64,000 nt of DNA from Lysobacter sp. Root690 (GCF_001427785.1 NZ_LMHM01000017.1:164-64163), one strand, 5' to 3'. Positions 27,376-37,077 are shown, counted from the stretch's first letter. Program-made: numbers and translations. The notes: generated from the sequence alone by a model not told the origin.

Positions 27376-27630
27376 ATGAGCGACATAAAATTCTCCAGCG
27401 AAGAAAAGACCCTGATCGTGGCCAAGCTGCAGCGCTACTTCAGCGAAGAGTTGAAGCAACAGATCGGCCGGTTCGACGCGGAGTTCCTGATCGACTTCAT
27501 TTCCGAGGAAATCGGCGGGTACTACTACAACCGCGGGGTGTACGACGCGCAGACGGTGGTCGCGGCGCGGCTGGAGGATATCGGCGATCAGCTGTTTCAG
27601 CTGGAGCGGCGGACTGATTTCAAGCGCTGA
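27376..27630 (+). CDS. DUF2164 family protein
   Basis: This 84-residue soluble protein matches the DUF2164 pattern: LQRYFSEELKQQIGRFDAEFLIDF followed by ISEEIGGYYYNRGVYDAQ. The start at 27376 gives the usual length, and the frame upstream is a shadow of the yiiM region. Its function is unknown. Confidence 0.87.
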   Translation: MSDIKFSSEEKTLIVAKLQRYFSEELKQQIGRFDAEFLIDFISEEIGGYYYNRGVYDAQTVVAARLEDIGDQLFQLERRTDFKR

Positions 27631-27759
27631 TGGATTTAGCGCTAACGGATTTGCGGAAACGATCGGTGACGCGTACGTTTTGATCGAAAGATGCACGCAT
27701 GGCTTCGCCGACCCGGCATTGAATCCATTCGGTCCGATTCGCTCGGGCGAAATACCGAC

Positions 27760-28212
27760 TTAACTCTCGTGGCGCGATCCGGCCCGCGCTTGCGCGAAGC
27801 ACGCCCGCGCCGGCGTGCTCACGATCAGCACCGCTTCCTGCTTGAAGCGGCGCTTGTACTCGTCGGCGACCTCGACCACGCGCTTGCGCTCCTCGGCGGT
27901 ATCGGCGTGGATCAGGTCGATCGCGCGCGAGTCTTCCTGCTCGACCTGGCCGCTGTCGCCGCGCCACTGGCCCTTGGCCTGATACACGGTGAGCCCGGCG
28001 GGAAACCGCGGCGTCACCACCTCGGCGAGGAACGCCTGCCATTGCGTTTCGCTGACCGGGCCGTCGGGACTGTTCATGCCGAACAGCACCCGATCCTGGC
28101 GGCGTTCGCTGCACGCGCTCGGATCGCCGGGCTTGACCGGCAGCGGGGCGAGGGTGGCGCAGGCGGTGAGCGCGCATAAGCTTGCGGCCAACAGCGGCAG
28201 ATGACGGGACAT
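27760..28212 (-). CDS. DUF3574 lipoprotein
   Basis: About 150 residues with a lipoprotein signal (LPLLAASLCALTAC). The mature part reads RVLFGMNSPDGPVSETQWQAF then VTPRFPAGLTVYQAKGQWRG, the DUF3574 core. It is probably an envelope protein, role unknown. It is convergent with the DUF2164 gene and has repeat-rich DNA upstream. Confidence 0.82.
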   Translation of the reverse strand: MSRHLPLLAASLCALTACATLAPLPVKPGDPSACSERRQDRVLFGMNSPDGPVSETQWQAFLAEVVTPRFPAGLTVYQAKGQWRGDSGQVEQEDSRAIDLIHADTAEERKRVVEVADEYKRRFKQEAVLIVSTPARACFAQARAGSRHES

Positions 28213-28350
28213 GGTCCGTGTCTCCAGTGGGCGATGGCGTAAGCGTACTGCGCTCGGGCGTAGGGGCATCTGCGACGGCGGTCGCAGGCCGGGTGTCGGG
28301 GCGCGCTGGGCGAATCAACCATCCGCCTGCGCGAACGTCCGAAGTCCGAC

Positions 28351-28645
28351 TGTAGGAGCGGCGCAAGCCGCGACCGCGAAACCACGCCGACGTCGTAACC
28401 GGGGTGTCGTGATCGCGCGCCGCCAGGGGATGGCGATCCCGCGTGGCGAAACGTCGTGGCGTAGGCGTAATCGCGACCTCGTGCCTGCGATACGGGCGAG
28501 GTGTCGCGGTCGCGGCTTGCGCCGCTCCTACAGGGAGTGGGCGATGCCGCGTAGAGAAATGAAGGCGTGGCTTGGGGCGTAACCGCAGCATCGTGCCTGC
28601 GACGTAAGCCGGATGTCGCGGTCGCGGCTCGCGCCGCTCCTACAG
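28351..28645. repeat. Three REP-like copies, family A
   Basis: Copies at 28351-28378 (forward: TGTAGGAGCGGCGCAAGCC), 28504-28533 and 28621-28645 (both reverse) occupy 28213-28700. The sequence between copies shares further words (ACGTCGTAACC, CGTAACCGC...TCGTGCCTGCGA). I see no gene in this 490-base gap. Confidence 0.85.
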
Positions 28646-28660
28646 GAAGCGGCGCAAACG

Positions 28661-28693
28661 GCGCGGCGGGACGAACAGCTCGCCCCGCCGCGC
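28661..28693 (-). terminator. Possible hairpin terminator of putA
   Basis: A 10-bp perfect stem GCGCGGCGGG / CCCGCCGCGC with a 13-base loop lies just past the putA stop. It lacks a T run, so its activity is uncertain. Confidence 0.45.
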
Positions 28694-28700
28694 ACGGCGA

Positions 28701-31700
28701 TCAATCGCCCAGGGTCAGCAGCGAAGCGTTGCCGCCGGCCGCGGTGGTGTTGACGGTGATCGTCTTTTCGGTGGTGAAGCGCGGCAGGTAGTGCGGGCCG
28801 CCGGCCTTGGGGCCGGTGCCGGACAGGTTCTGGCCGCCGAAGGGCTGCACGCCGACGACCGCGCCGATCTGGTTGCGGTTGACGTAGCAGTTGCCGACCT
28901 TCACCCGCGCGCTGATGCGGTCGATGGTTTCGTCGATGCGCGAGTGGATGCCCAGGGTCAGGCCGTAACCGGTGGCGTTGATCGCGTCGATCACCGCGTC
29001 GAGCTGATCGGCCTTCCAGCGGATCACGTGCAGCACCGGGCCGAACACTTCCTTGTGCAGCTGATCGAGCGACTTGAGCGCATACGCGCGCGGCGCGAAG
29101 AAGCTGCCATGGGCGCTGTCGGCGTCGACCGGCACTTCGGCGATCTTGGTCGCTTCGGTGTCCATGCGCGCGGCATGGTCGACCAGCATCTTCAGCGCGT
29201 CTTCGTCGATCACCGGGCCGACGTCGGTCGACAGCAGGCCGGGGTTGCCGACTTTCAGCTCGGCCATCGCGCCGGCGAGCATGGTGGTGACCTTGTCGGC
29301 GATGTCTTCCTGCACGAACAGCACGCGCGCGGCCGAGCAGCGCTGGCCGGCCGAGGTGAAGGCCGAGCCGATCGCGTCCTTGACCAGTTGCTCCGGCAGC
29401 GACGACGAGTCGGCGATCAGCGCGTTCTGGCCGCCGGTTTCGGCGATCAGCACGCCGATCGCGGCGTCGCGCGCGGCCAGCGAACGGTTGATCGCGCGCG
29501 CGGTGTCGGTCGAGCCGGTGAAGGCCACGCCGGCCACGCGCGGGTCCTTGGTCAGCGCGGCGCCGACGGTGGCGCCGTCGCCGGGCAGGAACTGCAGCAC
29601 CGCTTCGGGCACGCCGGCTTCGTGCAGCAGCTTGACGGCGTAGTAACCGATCAGATTGGTCTGTTCGGCCGGCTTGGCGATCACGCTGTTGCCGGCGGCG
29701 AGCGCGGCGGAGATCTGCCCGGCGAAGATCGCCAGCGGGAAGTTCCACGGGCTGATGCACACGAACACGCCGCGGCCCGACAGATGCAGGGTGTTGGATT
29801 CGCCGGTCGGGCCGGGCAGGGCTTCGGGCGCGAACAGTTTGCGCGCCTGGGCGCCGTAGTAACGCAGGAAATCGACCGCTTCGCGCACTTCGGCGACGCC
29901 GTCGGGAATGGTCTTGCCGGCTTCCTTGGTGCACAGCGCGATGTACTGCGGCATGCGCTGTTCGAGCAAGGTCGCGGCGTGTTCGAGGATGGTCGCGCGG
30001 CTGGCGGCCGGCATCGTGTCCCAGGCTTCCTGCGCGGCGACCGCGTTCTTCAGCGCGAGCTCGACCGTGGCGCTGTCGGCGGCCTGCCACTGGCCGACGA
30101 TTTCGCGGCGGTCGGCCGGGTTGGTCACGGCGATATCGGGACCGGTGACGGTCGCGCCCGGCACCAGCGGGGTGGCGCGCCAATCGGCGGCCGCGGCGGC
30201 GTTGACTTGCGCGGCGAGGGTCTGCAGTTGCTGATCGTTGGCGAGATTGACGCCCATGGAATTGGTCCTGTCGAAGCCAAAGCTGCGATACAAATCGGCG
30301 GGAAGAGGAATGCGCGGATGCGGGATGCTGTCGAACGCGGCGACGGTTTCGACCGGATCCTGGATCAGGTCGTCGATCGCGATGGCCTCGTCGGTGATGC
30401 GGTTGACGAAGCTGGAGTTGGCGCCGTTCTCGAGCAGGCGGCGCACCAAGTAAGGAAGCAGATCCTCATGCGAGCCGACCGGCGCATACACGCGGCACGG
30501 CGCGTTCAAGCGGTCGGCCGGAATCACTTCGGCGTACAAGTCGTCGCCCATGCCGTGCAGCTTCTGGAATTCGAAGTGCTGCGAGCGGCCCATGGCCTTG
30601 GCGCGCTGGTGGATGGTGGCGATGGTCTGCGCGTTGTGCGTGGCGAACATCGGATAGATCGCGTCGCCGGCTTCGAGCATGCGCCGCGCGTTCGCCAGAT
30701 ACGACACGTCGGTGTTCGGCTTGCGGGTGAACACCGGATAGCCGGCCTGGCCGTCGACCTGGGCGCGCTTGACCTCGCTGTCCCAGTACGCGCCCTTGAC
30801 CAGTCGCACCGGAATGCGGCGGCCGGTCTTGCGCGCGAGGTCGGCGATGAAATCGATCGCTTCGGGCGCGCGCTTTTGGTACGCCTGGATCGCCAGGCCG
30901 TAGCCTTCCCAGCCGTCCAGCGACTTGTCGCTGTAGGCCGCGGCGATCAGGTCCAGCGACATTTCCAGGCGATCGGCTTCCTCGGCGTCGATAGTGAAGC
31001 CGATGCCGTAGCTCTTGGCCAACTGCGCCAGTTCGAGCACGCGCGGCGTCAGTTCGGCGAACACGCGCTCGCGCTTGGCGTGCTCGTAGCGCGGGTGCAG
31101 CGCGGACAGCTTGACCGAAATCGACGGGGTGGCGAACACGTCGGCGCTCTTGTAATTGCCACTCTTGCCGATCGCATGGATGGCGTCGCGATACGCCTGC
31201 TGATAACGCAGCGCATCCTTGGTGGTCAGCGCGCCTTCGCCGAGCATGTCGAAGGAATAGCGGTAATTCGCGTTGTCGCCCTTCTTCGAACGCGACAGCG
31301 CTTCGCCGATGCTGCGGCCCATGACGAATTGGTGGCCCATGATCCGCATCGCCTGGCGCACGGCCAGGCGGATCACCGGTTCGCCGACCCGGCCGACCAG
31401 TCGCTTGAAGGCGTTGTGGACGTCGCGCTTGGTGTCGTCGGCCAGATCGACCAGCTTGCCGGTCAGCATCAGGCCCCAGGTCGAGGCGTTGACCAGCACG
31501 GAGTCCGATTGCCCAAGATGCCGCTTCCAGTCGGCGTCGCCGAGCTTGTCGCGGATCAGCTTGTCGGCGGTGTCCTGATCCGGAATGCGCAGCAGCGCTT
31601 CGGCCACGCACATCAGCAGCACGCCTTCGTCGCTGCCGAGGTCGTACTGGCGCATGAAGGCTTCGATCGCGCCCTGATCCTGCGCGCGGGCGCGCACGCG

Positions 31701-31919
31701 CTTGACCAGATCGGCCGCGGTGGCCTGGGCGGCGTCGCGGTCGGCATCGGGCAGGCGCGCGATCTCGAGCAGGTGGCGGACGTGATCGGCTTCGTCGCGG
31801 ACCCAGCCGGAGGTCAGCGCGGCGCGCGGACCGGTGGTGGGCGGCGGCAGCTCGGGGCTGATCATTGAAGTCGGCGGCGGGCCGTCGCTGGCGACGGCGG
31901 AGGGAGCATTGGTGGACAT
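28701..31919 (-). CDS. putA: Bifunctional proline dehydrogenase / glutamate-semialdehyde dehydrogenase
   Basis: About 1072 residues. It oxidises proline to glutamate in two steps. The N-terminal half is the FAD-dependent proline dehydrogenase barrel (SVKLSALHPRYEHAKRERVF, RIPVRLVKGAYWDSEVKRAQ, YAPVGSHEDLLPYLVRRLLENGANSSFV). The C-terminal half is an aldehyde dehydrogenase with the active-site Glu in IAETGGQNALI and Cys in GQRCSAARVL. There is no N-terminal ribbon-helix-helix domain, so it should not act as its own repressor. The ATG at 31919 is preferred over a GTG at 31931. Confidence 0.96.
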   Translation of the reverse strand: MSTNAPSAVASDGPPPTSMISPELPPPTTGPRAALTSGWVRDEADHVRHLLEIARLPDADRDAAQATAADLVKRVRARAQDQGAIEAFMRQYDLGSDEGVLLMCVAEALLRIPDQDTADKLIRDKLGDADWKRHLGQSDSVLVNASTWGLMLTGKLVDLADDTKRDVHNAFKRLVGRVGEPVIRLAVRQAMRIMGHQFVMGRSIGEALSRSKKGDNANYRYSFDMLGEGALTTKDALRYQQAYRDAIHAIGKSGNYKSADVFATPSISVKLSALHPRYEHAKRERVFAELTPRVLELAQLAKSYGIGFTIDAEEADRLEMSLDLIAAAYSDKSLDGWEGYGLAIQAYQKRAPEAIDFIADLARKTGRRIPVRLVKGAYWDSEVKRAQVDGQAGYPVFTRKPNTDVSYLANARRMLEAGDAIYPMFATHNAQTIATIHQRAKAMGRSQHFEFQKLHGMGDDLYAEVIPADRLNAPCRVYAPVGSHEDLLPYLVRRLLENGANSSFVNRITDEAIAIDDLIQDPVETVAAFDSIPHPRIPLPADLYRSFGFDRTNSMGVNLANDQQLQTLAAQVNAAAAADWRATPLVPGATVTGPDIAVTNPADRREIVGQWQAADSATVELALKNAVAAQEAWDTMPAASRATILEHAATLLEQRMPQYIALCTKEAGKTIPDGVAEVREAVDFLRYYGAQARKLFAPEALPGPTGESNTLHLSGRGVFVCISPWNFPLAIFAGQISAALAAGNSVIAKPAEQTNLIGYYAVKLLHEAGVPEAVLQFLPGDGATVGAALTKDPRVAGVAFTGSTDTARAINRSLAARDAAIGVLIAETGGQNALIADSSSLPEQLVKDAIGSAFTSAGQRCSAARVLFVQEDIADKVTTMLAGAMAELKVGNPGLLSTDVGPVIDEDALKMLVDHAARMDTEATKIAEVPVDADSAHGSFFAPRAYALKSLDQLHKEVFGPVLHVIRWKADQLDAVIDAINATGYGLTLGIHSRIDETIDRISARVKVGNCYVNRNQIGAVVGVQPFGGQNLSGTGPKAGGPHYLPRFTTEKTITVNTTAAGGNASLLTLGD

Positions 31920-32444
31920 CGGGCCCGGCACGGGGGTGGGAAGTCCGACATTTTAGAGCTTTCTCTCGGGCGCGGACGGCCCGGGACCGGGCCTGGGTCG
32001 CGTCCGCGGTGTCGGGCCGCGGCGAGGGCCCGAAGGGACACGCTGAGCAAGGTCGCCACGCTGCGCGGCGGGCGCCGATGGCGCGATCGGCGCGATCGGC
32101 GCGTTTATAGCCCACCGGAACTTGCATGGATCACGTTTGCGCGGGACTTCATTGAGAGGCCATAACCGCCCGGAAGCACGCGCAAAGCCCCGTGCGGCGT
32201 AGTGCGACGGCGGTGGCGCGCGCGCCAGGCTCGCAGTTCCGGGTTGCCGCAGGACGGGTCGGCCGCTACCATTTCTCGGTTATCCGTAGCGCCGATGCCG
32301 GCGTGATGGGCCCTGATCAGGGCTCGCCAGCCACCTTTAGACCGGACGGCCCCCTGCCCAGCTCCATGGCGCAGGACGGTGCCGGGAAAGGCAGCCCGCG
32401 GAGCGCGTCGTGAACATCACACTGATTTTTCGGGGCTCGAACTG
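31920..32444. other. Intergenic region between putA and the cytochrome oxidase operon
   Basis: This divergent 525-base region must carry promoters for putA and coxB. It contains a GC-rich stretch with short direct repeats (GCGATCGGC three times near 32080-32100) followed by TTTATAGC. No gene or clear operator is visible. Confidence 0.4.
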
Positions 32445-33392
32445 ATGAAAGCCGGTCGTTTCAAGCAGTGGGCAGCGGGCATCGCCTCGATGGCGCTGCC
32501 GGTCCTCGCGTTTGCCCAGGCTGCGGACCCTAAGCCGTGGCAGCTGAACATGGGCAAGGGCGTCACCGCCCAGTCGATGAACGCCTACTCCGCGCACATG
32601 CTGGCGCTGTGGATCTGCGTGGTGATCGGCATCCTGGTCTTCGGCGCGATGGCCGTGGCCATGTTCAAGTTCCGCAAGTCCAAGGGCGCGGTGCCCGACA
32701 AGGACTTCGTCCACAGCACCAAGCTGGAGATCGTCTGGACCGTGGTGCCGGTGGTGCTGCTGGTGCTGATGGCGTTCCCGGCGACCAGCAAGCTGATCGC
32801 GATGTACGACACCCGCGACGCGGGGATGACCGTCAAGGTCACCGGCTACCAGTGGATGTGGAAGTACGACTACCTCGGCGAAGGCGTGTCCTTCACCAGC
32901 CGTCTGGACCGCAAGAGCGACCAGCTGCGCCAGAGCGGCAAGCACGTCAGCGCCGCCGACCACGAGCATTACCTGCTCGACGTCGACAACGTGCTGGTGC
33001 TGCCGGTCAACACCAAGATCCGCTTCGTGATCACCGCCGACGACGTGATCCACGCGTGGTGGGTGCCGGCCCTGGGCTGGAAGCAGGACGCGATCCCGGG
33101 CATCGTCAACGAGGCCTGGACCGACATCAAGGAACCGGGCATCTACCGCGGCCAGTGCGCCGAGCTGTGCGGCAAGGACCACGGCTTCATGCCGATCGTC
33201 GTGCGCGCGGTGTCCAAGGTCGAGTACCAGCGCTGGCTGGCCGATCAGAAGGCCAAGAACGCACCGCCTGCCGCGCCGGCGACCCCGGCTGCTGCGCCTG
33301 CCGCCGCCCCGACCGAAGCGGCGCCCGCCGCGCCGGCCGCCGCGGCTTCGAATTCCGACACCACGACCGCGGCTCCCGCGGTCGCCGGTTGA
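32445..33392 (+). CDS. coxB: Cytochrome c oxidase subunit II
   Basis: 315 residues. A signal peptide (SMALPVLAFAQA) and two membrane helices (about 48-70, 92-115) precede a periplasmic cupredoxin domain with VTGYQWMWKYDY. The CuA ligands are in GQCAELCGKDHGFM plus an earlier His in VIHAWWVPALG. A Pro/Ala-rich tail of about 45 residues follows. It accepts electrons from cytochrome c. It is the first gene of the aa3 oxidase locus, 27 bases upstream of ctaD. The start at 32445 avoids a non-leader N-terminal stretch in the longer frame. Confidence 0.96.
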   Translation: MKAGRFKQWAAGIASMALPVLAFAQAADPKPWQLNMGKGVTAQSMNAYSAHMLALWICVVIGILVFGAMAVAMFKFRKSKGAVPDKDFVHSTKLEIVWTVVPVVLLVLMAFPATSKLIAMYDTRDAGMTVKVTGYQWMWKYDYLGEGVSFTSRLDRKSDQLRQSGKHVSAADHEHYLLDVDNVLVLPVNTKIRFVITADDVIHAWWVPALGWKQDAIPGIVNEAWTDIKEPGIYRGQCAELCGKDHGFMPIVVRAVSKVEYQRWLADQKAKNAPPAAPATPAAAPAAAPTEAAPAAPAAAASNSDTTTAAPAVAG

Positions 33393-33419
33393 TCGTCCAA
33401 GCATTCTCAGAGGTAGGCC

Positions 33420-35048
33420 ATGGCAGCCACGCACCCCGTCGCCGATCATCATCACGATCACGATGATCATCATGCCCACCAGCAGGGCTTCATCGAGCGT
33501 TGGTTCTTCTCGACCAACCATAAGGACATCGGCACGCTGTATCTGATCTTCAGCTTCGTGATGTTCATCATCGGCGCGGGCATGTCGGTGATCATCCGAG
33601 CCGAACTGGCCGAGCCGGGCCTGCAGTTCGTCAAGCCCGAGTTCTTCAACCAGATGACCACCATGCATGCGCTGGTGATGATCTTCGGCGGCGTGATGCC
33701 GGCCTTCGTCGGCCTGGCCAACTGGATGATCCCGTTGCAGATCGGCGCGCCGGACATGGCGCTGCCGCGCATGAACAACTGGTCGTTCTGGATCCTGCCG
33801 TTCGCCTTCACCCTGCTGCTGATGACCCTGTTCCTGCCGGGCGGCGCGCCGGCCGGCGGCTGGACGCTGTACCCGCCGCTGTCGCTGCAGGGCGGCTCCA
33901 ACGTGGCGTTCGCGATCTTCGCCATCCACATGATGGGCATCAGTTCGATCATGGGCGCGATCAACGTCATCGCCACCATCCTCAACATGCGCGCCCCGGG
34001 CGTGGACCTGTTGAAGATGCCGATCTTCTGCTGGACCTGGCTGATCACCGCGTTCCTGCTGATCGCGGTGATGCCGGTGCTCGCGGGCGCGGTGACGATG
34101 CTGCTGACCGACAAGTTCTTCGCCACCTCGTTCTTCAACGCGGCCGGCGGCGGCGACCCGGTGATGTTCCAGCACATCTTCTGGTTCTTCGGTCACCCCG
34201 AGGTCTACATCATGATTCTGCCGGCGTTCGGCGTGGTGTCGGAGATCATCCCGACCTTCAGCCGCAAGCCGCTGTTCGGTTATCAGGCGATGGTGTACGC
34301 GACCGCGTCGATCGCGTTCCTGTCGTTCATCGTGTGGGCGCACCACATGTTCACCGTCGGCATGCCGCTCGGTGGCGAGATCTACTTCATGTTCGCGACC
34401 ATGCTGATCGCGGTCCCGACCGGCGTGAAGGTGTTCAACTGGGTCACCACCATGTGGCGCGGCTCGATCTCATTCGAGGCGCCGATGCTGTGGGCGATCT
34501 CGTTCGTGATCCTGTTCACCATCGGCGGTTTCTCGGGCCTGATGCTCGCGATCGTGCCGGCCGACTTCCAGTACCACGACACCTACTTCGTGGTCGCGCA
34601 CTTCCACTACGTGCTGGTGACCGGCGCGCTGTTCTCGATCATCGCCGCGGTCTATTACTGGTGGCCGAAGTGGACCGGCCGCATGTACAGCGAGCCGGCG
34701 GCCAAGTTCCATTTCTGGTGGACGATGATCTTCGTCAACCTGCTGTTCTTCCCGCAGCACTTCCTGGGCCTGGCCGGCATGCCGCGCCGCATCCCGGACT
34801 ACAACGTGGTGTTCGCGGACTGGAACCTGATCAGCTCGATCGGCGCGTTCGGCATGTTCCTGACCCCGTTCATGATGCTTGGCATCCTGTGGCACTCGAA
34901 GCGTTACGGCGTCAAGGCCGAAGCGCGTTCGTGGGAATCGGCCAAGGGCCTGGAGTGGACCGTGCCGAGCCCGGCGCCGCACCACACCTTCGGCACCCCG
35001 CCGGTCATCCGCGACGGCGATCTGGCCCACGGCGACATCACCCACTAA
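33420..35048 (+). CDS. ctaD: Cytochrome c oxidase subunit I
   Basis: A 542-residue, 12-helix heme-copper oxidase core. The heme a His is in TTMHALVMIFG. The CuB His and cross-linked Tyr are in WFFGHPEVYIMILPAFG, the two further CuB His are in VWAHHMFT, and the heme ligands in YFVVAHFHYVLV. The N-terminus is unusually His/Asp-rich (HHHDHDDHHAHQQ). It reduces oxygen and pumps protons. Confidence 0.97.
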   Translation: MAATHPVADHHHDHDDHHAHQQGFIERWFFSTNHKDIGTLYLIFSFVMFIIGAGMSVIIRAELAEPGLQFVKPEFFNQMTTMHALVMIFGGVMPAFVGLANWMIPLQIGAPDMALPRMNNWSFWILPFAFTLLLMTLFLPGGAPAGGWTLYPPLSLQGGSNVAFAIFAIHMMGISSIMGAINVIATILNMRAPGVDLLKMPIFCWTWLITAFLLIAVMPVLAGAVTMLLTDKFFATSFFNAAGGGDPVMFQHIFWFFGHPEVYIMILPAFGVVSEIIPTFSRKPLFGYQAMVYATASIAFLSFIVWAHHMFTVGMPLGGEIYFMFATMLIAVPTGVKVFNWVTTMWRGSISFEAPMLWAISFVILFTIGGFSGLMLAIVPADFQYHDTYFVVAHFHYVLVTGALFSIIAAVYYWWPKWTGRMYSEPAAKFHFWWTMIFVNLLFFPQHFLGLAGMPRRIPDYNVVFADWNLISSIGAFGMFLTPFMMLGILWHSKRYGVKAEARSWESAKGLEWTVPSPAPHHTFGTPPVIRDGDLAHGDITH

Positions 35049-35124
35049 GAGCGCATGATCGGGTGAGGCCCGCGCTCGGACGCTTCGGCGAACGAGCGCA
35101 GGGCGCCCCTCCAAGAAGACCGCC

Positions 35125-35256
35125 ATGACCCAGTCGACCGACCAGACCGATCTGACCCAACGCCGTTCGGCCGCGCGCCGCACCGCGCTGTGGTTCGGGC
35201 TGGCCGCGATCGCGGTGTATGTCGGTTTCATCGCGCTCGGGGTGCTGAACCAATGA
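35125..35256 (+). CDS. Small single-span cytochrome oxidase locus protein
   Basis: A 43-residue protein, MTQSTDQTDLTQRRSAAR then one membrane helix (TALWFGLAAIAVYVGFIALG). It lies between ctaD and ctaG, and its TGA overlaps the ctaG ATG. Short membrane proteins at this position in xanthomonads and burkholderias are annotated as oxidase small assembly proteins. A function in assembly is inferred from position. Confidence 0.82.
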   Translation: MTQSTDQTDLTQRRSAARRTALWFGLAAIAVYVGFIALGVLNQ

Positions 35257-35942
35257 GCGCGCACGAGTCCAAGGGCGAACAGGCCGGTGTCGATCAGGCC
35301 GGTGTCGATCAGGTCGGTGCGAACCAGCCCGGTGTAAGTCAGCCCGAGGTCAATCAGGCCCGCGCCCAGTCCGGCCCGAAGATGACCAAGATCATGGTCG
35401 GCGTCGCGCTCGGAGCGTTCGCCTTCACCTTCGCGCTGGTGCCGATGTACCGCATCGCCTGCGAGAAAGTGTTCGGCATCCGCCTGGAACGTGGCGTGGC
35501 CGAGGCCGATCTCGGCGGGCACGCGGTCTCCGATCGCATGGTCACCGTGCAGTTCGACGGCAGCGTCAATTCCAAGCTGCCGTGGGACTTCAAGCCGCAC
35601 GTGCTCAGCATGAAGGTGCGTCCGGGCGAGCAGTACGAGACCACCTACTACGCCCGTAACACGACGGACCGTGCGATCGTCGGCAGCGCCTCGCCTTCGG
35701 TGGCGCCGGCGCGCGCGTCGGGCTATTTCAACAAGACCGAATGCTTCTGCTTCACCGCCCAGACCTTGCAGGCCGGCGAAGCGCGCGAAATGCCGGTGCG
35801 TTTCATCATCGACCCGAATCTTCCGGCCGATGTCGAAACGGTCACCTTGTCCTACACGTTCTTCAAGAACGACGCGCTGACCGCGCGCCTGCAGCAGGGG
35901 GCGACGTCGAAGACGCCGGCCTCGCCGCTGGCGGCGCCGTAA
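35253..35942 (+). CDS. ctaG: Cytochrome c oxidase assembly protein CtaG (Cox11)
   Basis: 229 residues. It inserts copper into the CuB site of subunit I. One membrane helix (about 45-65) is followed by an immunoglobulin-like periplasmic domain. That domain has the copper-binding CFCF in NKTECFCFTAQTL and the block VRFIIDPNLP. Before the helix is a cytoplasmic tail of about 35 residues built of five-residue near-repeats (GVDQA, GVDQV, GANQP, GVSQP), not expected in this family. The start overlaps the preceding small gene as ATGA. Confidence 0.95.
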   Translation: MSAHESKGEQAGVDQAGVDQVGANQPGVSQPEVNQARAQSGPKMTKIMVGVALGAFAFTFALVPMYRIACEKVFGIRLERGVAEADLGGHAVSDRMVTVQFDGSVNSKLPWDFKPHVLSMKVRPGEQYETTYYARNTTDRAIVGSASPSVAPARASGYFNKTECFCFTAQTLQAGEAREMPVRFIIDPNLPADVETVTLSYTFFKNDALTARLQQGATSKTPASPLAAP

Positions 35943-35973
35943 GCCTCGCACTAATCACCAACGGAACGCCGCC

Positions 35974-36852
35974 ATGGCCCACGCCCACACGCCAGACGCC
36001 AACATCTACTACGTGCCGCACAGCAGCCGCTGGCCGTTCCTCGGTTCGATCGGGCTGTTCACCACCATGATCGGCGTCGCCAGCTGGCTCAACGAAGTCA
36101 ACTGGGGCAAGCCCACCTTCTTCGTCGGCATCGCGATGATGATCGGCGTGCTGTTCGGCTGGTTCGGCGACGTGATCCGCGAATCGGTGCGCGGCAACTA
36201 CAACAAGCAGGTCGACGTGTCCTTCCGCATGGGCATGGTCTGGTTCATTTTCTCGGAAGTGATGTTCTTCGCCGCGTTCTTCGGCGCGCTGTTCTACGCG
36301 CGCCAGTTCGCGCTGCCGTGGCTCGGCGGCGACGGCGACGGCGTGATGACCAACAGCCTGCTGTGGCCGGAATTCAGCGCGGCCTGGCCGAGCAGCGGCC
36401 CCGGCGGCGTCGGCGGCGCGTTCGAGACCATCCCGGCATGGGGCCTGCCGCTGCTCAACACCCTGATCCTGCTGACCTCCGGTTCGACCGTCACCGCCGC
36501 GCACCACGCGCTCAAGGGCGGTCACCGCAAGGCGCTGCTGTTCTGGCTGGGCCTGACCGTGCTGCTGGGCTGCGTGTTCCTGTTCTTCCAGGCCGAGGAA
36601 TACATCCACGCCTACACCGAGCTGAACCTGACCCTGGGTTCGGGCATCTACGGTTCGACCTTCTTCATGCTCACCGGCTTCCATGGTCTGCACGTGACCC
36701 TGGGTACCTTGATGCTGGCGATCATCTGGTTCCGCTGCCTCAAGGGCCATTTCGACAAGGACAACCACTTCGCGTTCGAAGCGGTGGCCTGGTACTGGCA
36801 CTTCGTCGACGTGGTGTGGCTGGGTTTGTTCCTGTTCGTTTACGTGCTGTAA
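35974..36852 (+). CDS. ctaE: Cytochrome c oxidase subunit III
   Basis: 292 residues with seven membrane helices. Conserved segments include GMVWFIFSEVMFFAAFFGALF, TLILLTSGSTVTAAHHALK, FFQAEEYIH, MLTGFHGLHVTLGT and WYWHFVDVVWLGLFLFVYV. It stabilises the oxidase core and proton uptake. A terminator hairpin follows, which would end the structural-subunit transcript. Confidence 0.96.
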   Translation: MAHAHTPDANIYYVPHSSRWPFLGSIGLFTTMIGVASWLNEVNWGKPTFFVGIAMMIGVLFGWFGDVIRESVRGNYNKQVDVSFRMGMVWFIFSEVMFFAAFFGALFYARQFALPWLGGDGDGVMTNSLLWPEFSAAWPSSGPGGVGGAFETIPAWGLPLLNTLILLTSGSTVTAAHHALKGGHRKALLFWLGLTVLLGCVFLFFQAEEYIHAYTELNLTLGSGIYGSTFFMLTGFHGLHVTLGTLMLAIIWFRCLKGHFDKDNHFAFEAVAWYWHFVDVVWLGLFLFVYVL

Positions 36853-36887
36853 GCGCGCGACGACGAGAACGGTAAAACCATGACGAG

Positions 36888-36914
36888 GGCCGGCGCTGCC
36901 GGCCTTTCGTTTTT
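36888..36914 (+). terminator. Rho-independent terminator after ctaE
   Basis: A 7-bp stem GGCCGGC / GCCGGCC with loop GCT is followed by TTTCGTTTTT, about 35 bases after the ctaE stop. Confidence 0.82.
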
Positions 36915-37077
36915 GCGGTGGTGTTGGTGGTGTTGGGTGGTGTTGGGTTGTGTTTGTGGCGGTGCCGCGTCGTTTCTAGCCGCAGACACGCTCGATGCCG
37001 GTGGTGTGCAGGGTCTTAGATGCAGTAAAGAGCAGTCGAAGAGGTGAGTGCGCCAGTAGGGCACGACACCCCACGGC

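Noticed and set aside
28791-31868. 1025-codon plus-strand open frame
   Set aside because: It mirrors putA exactly and has no recognisable domain; putA is certain.
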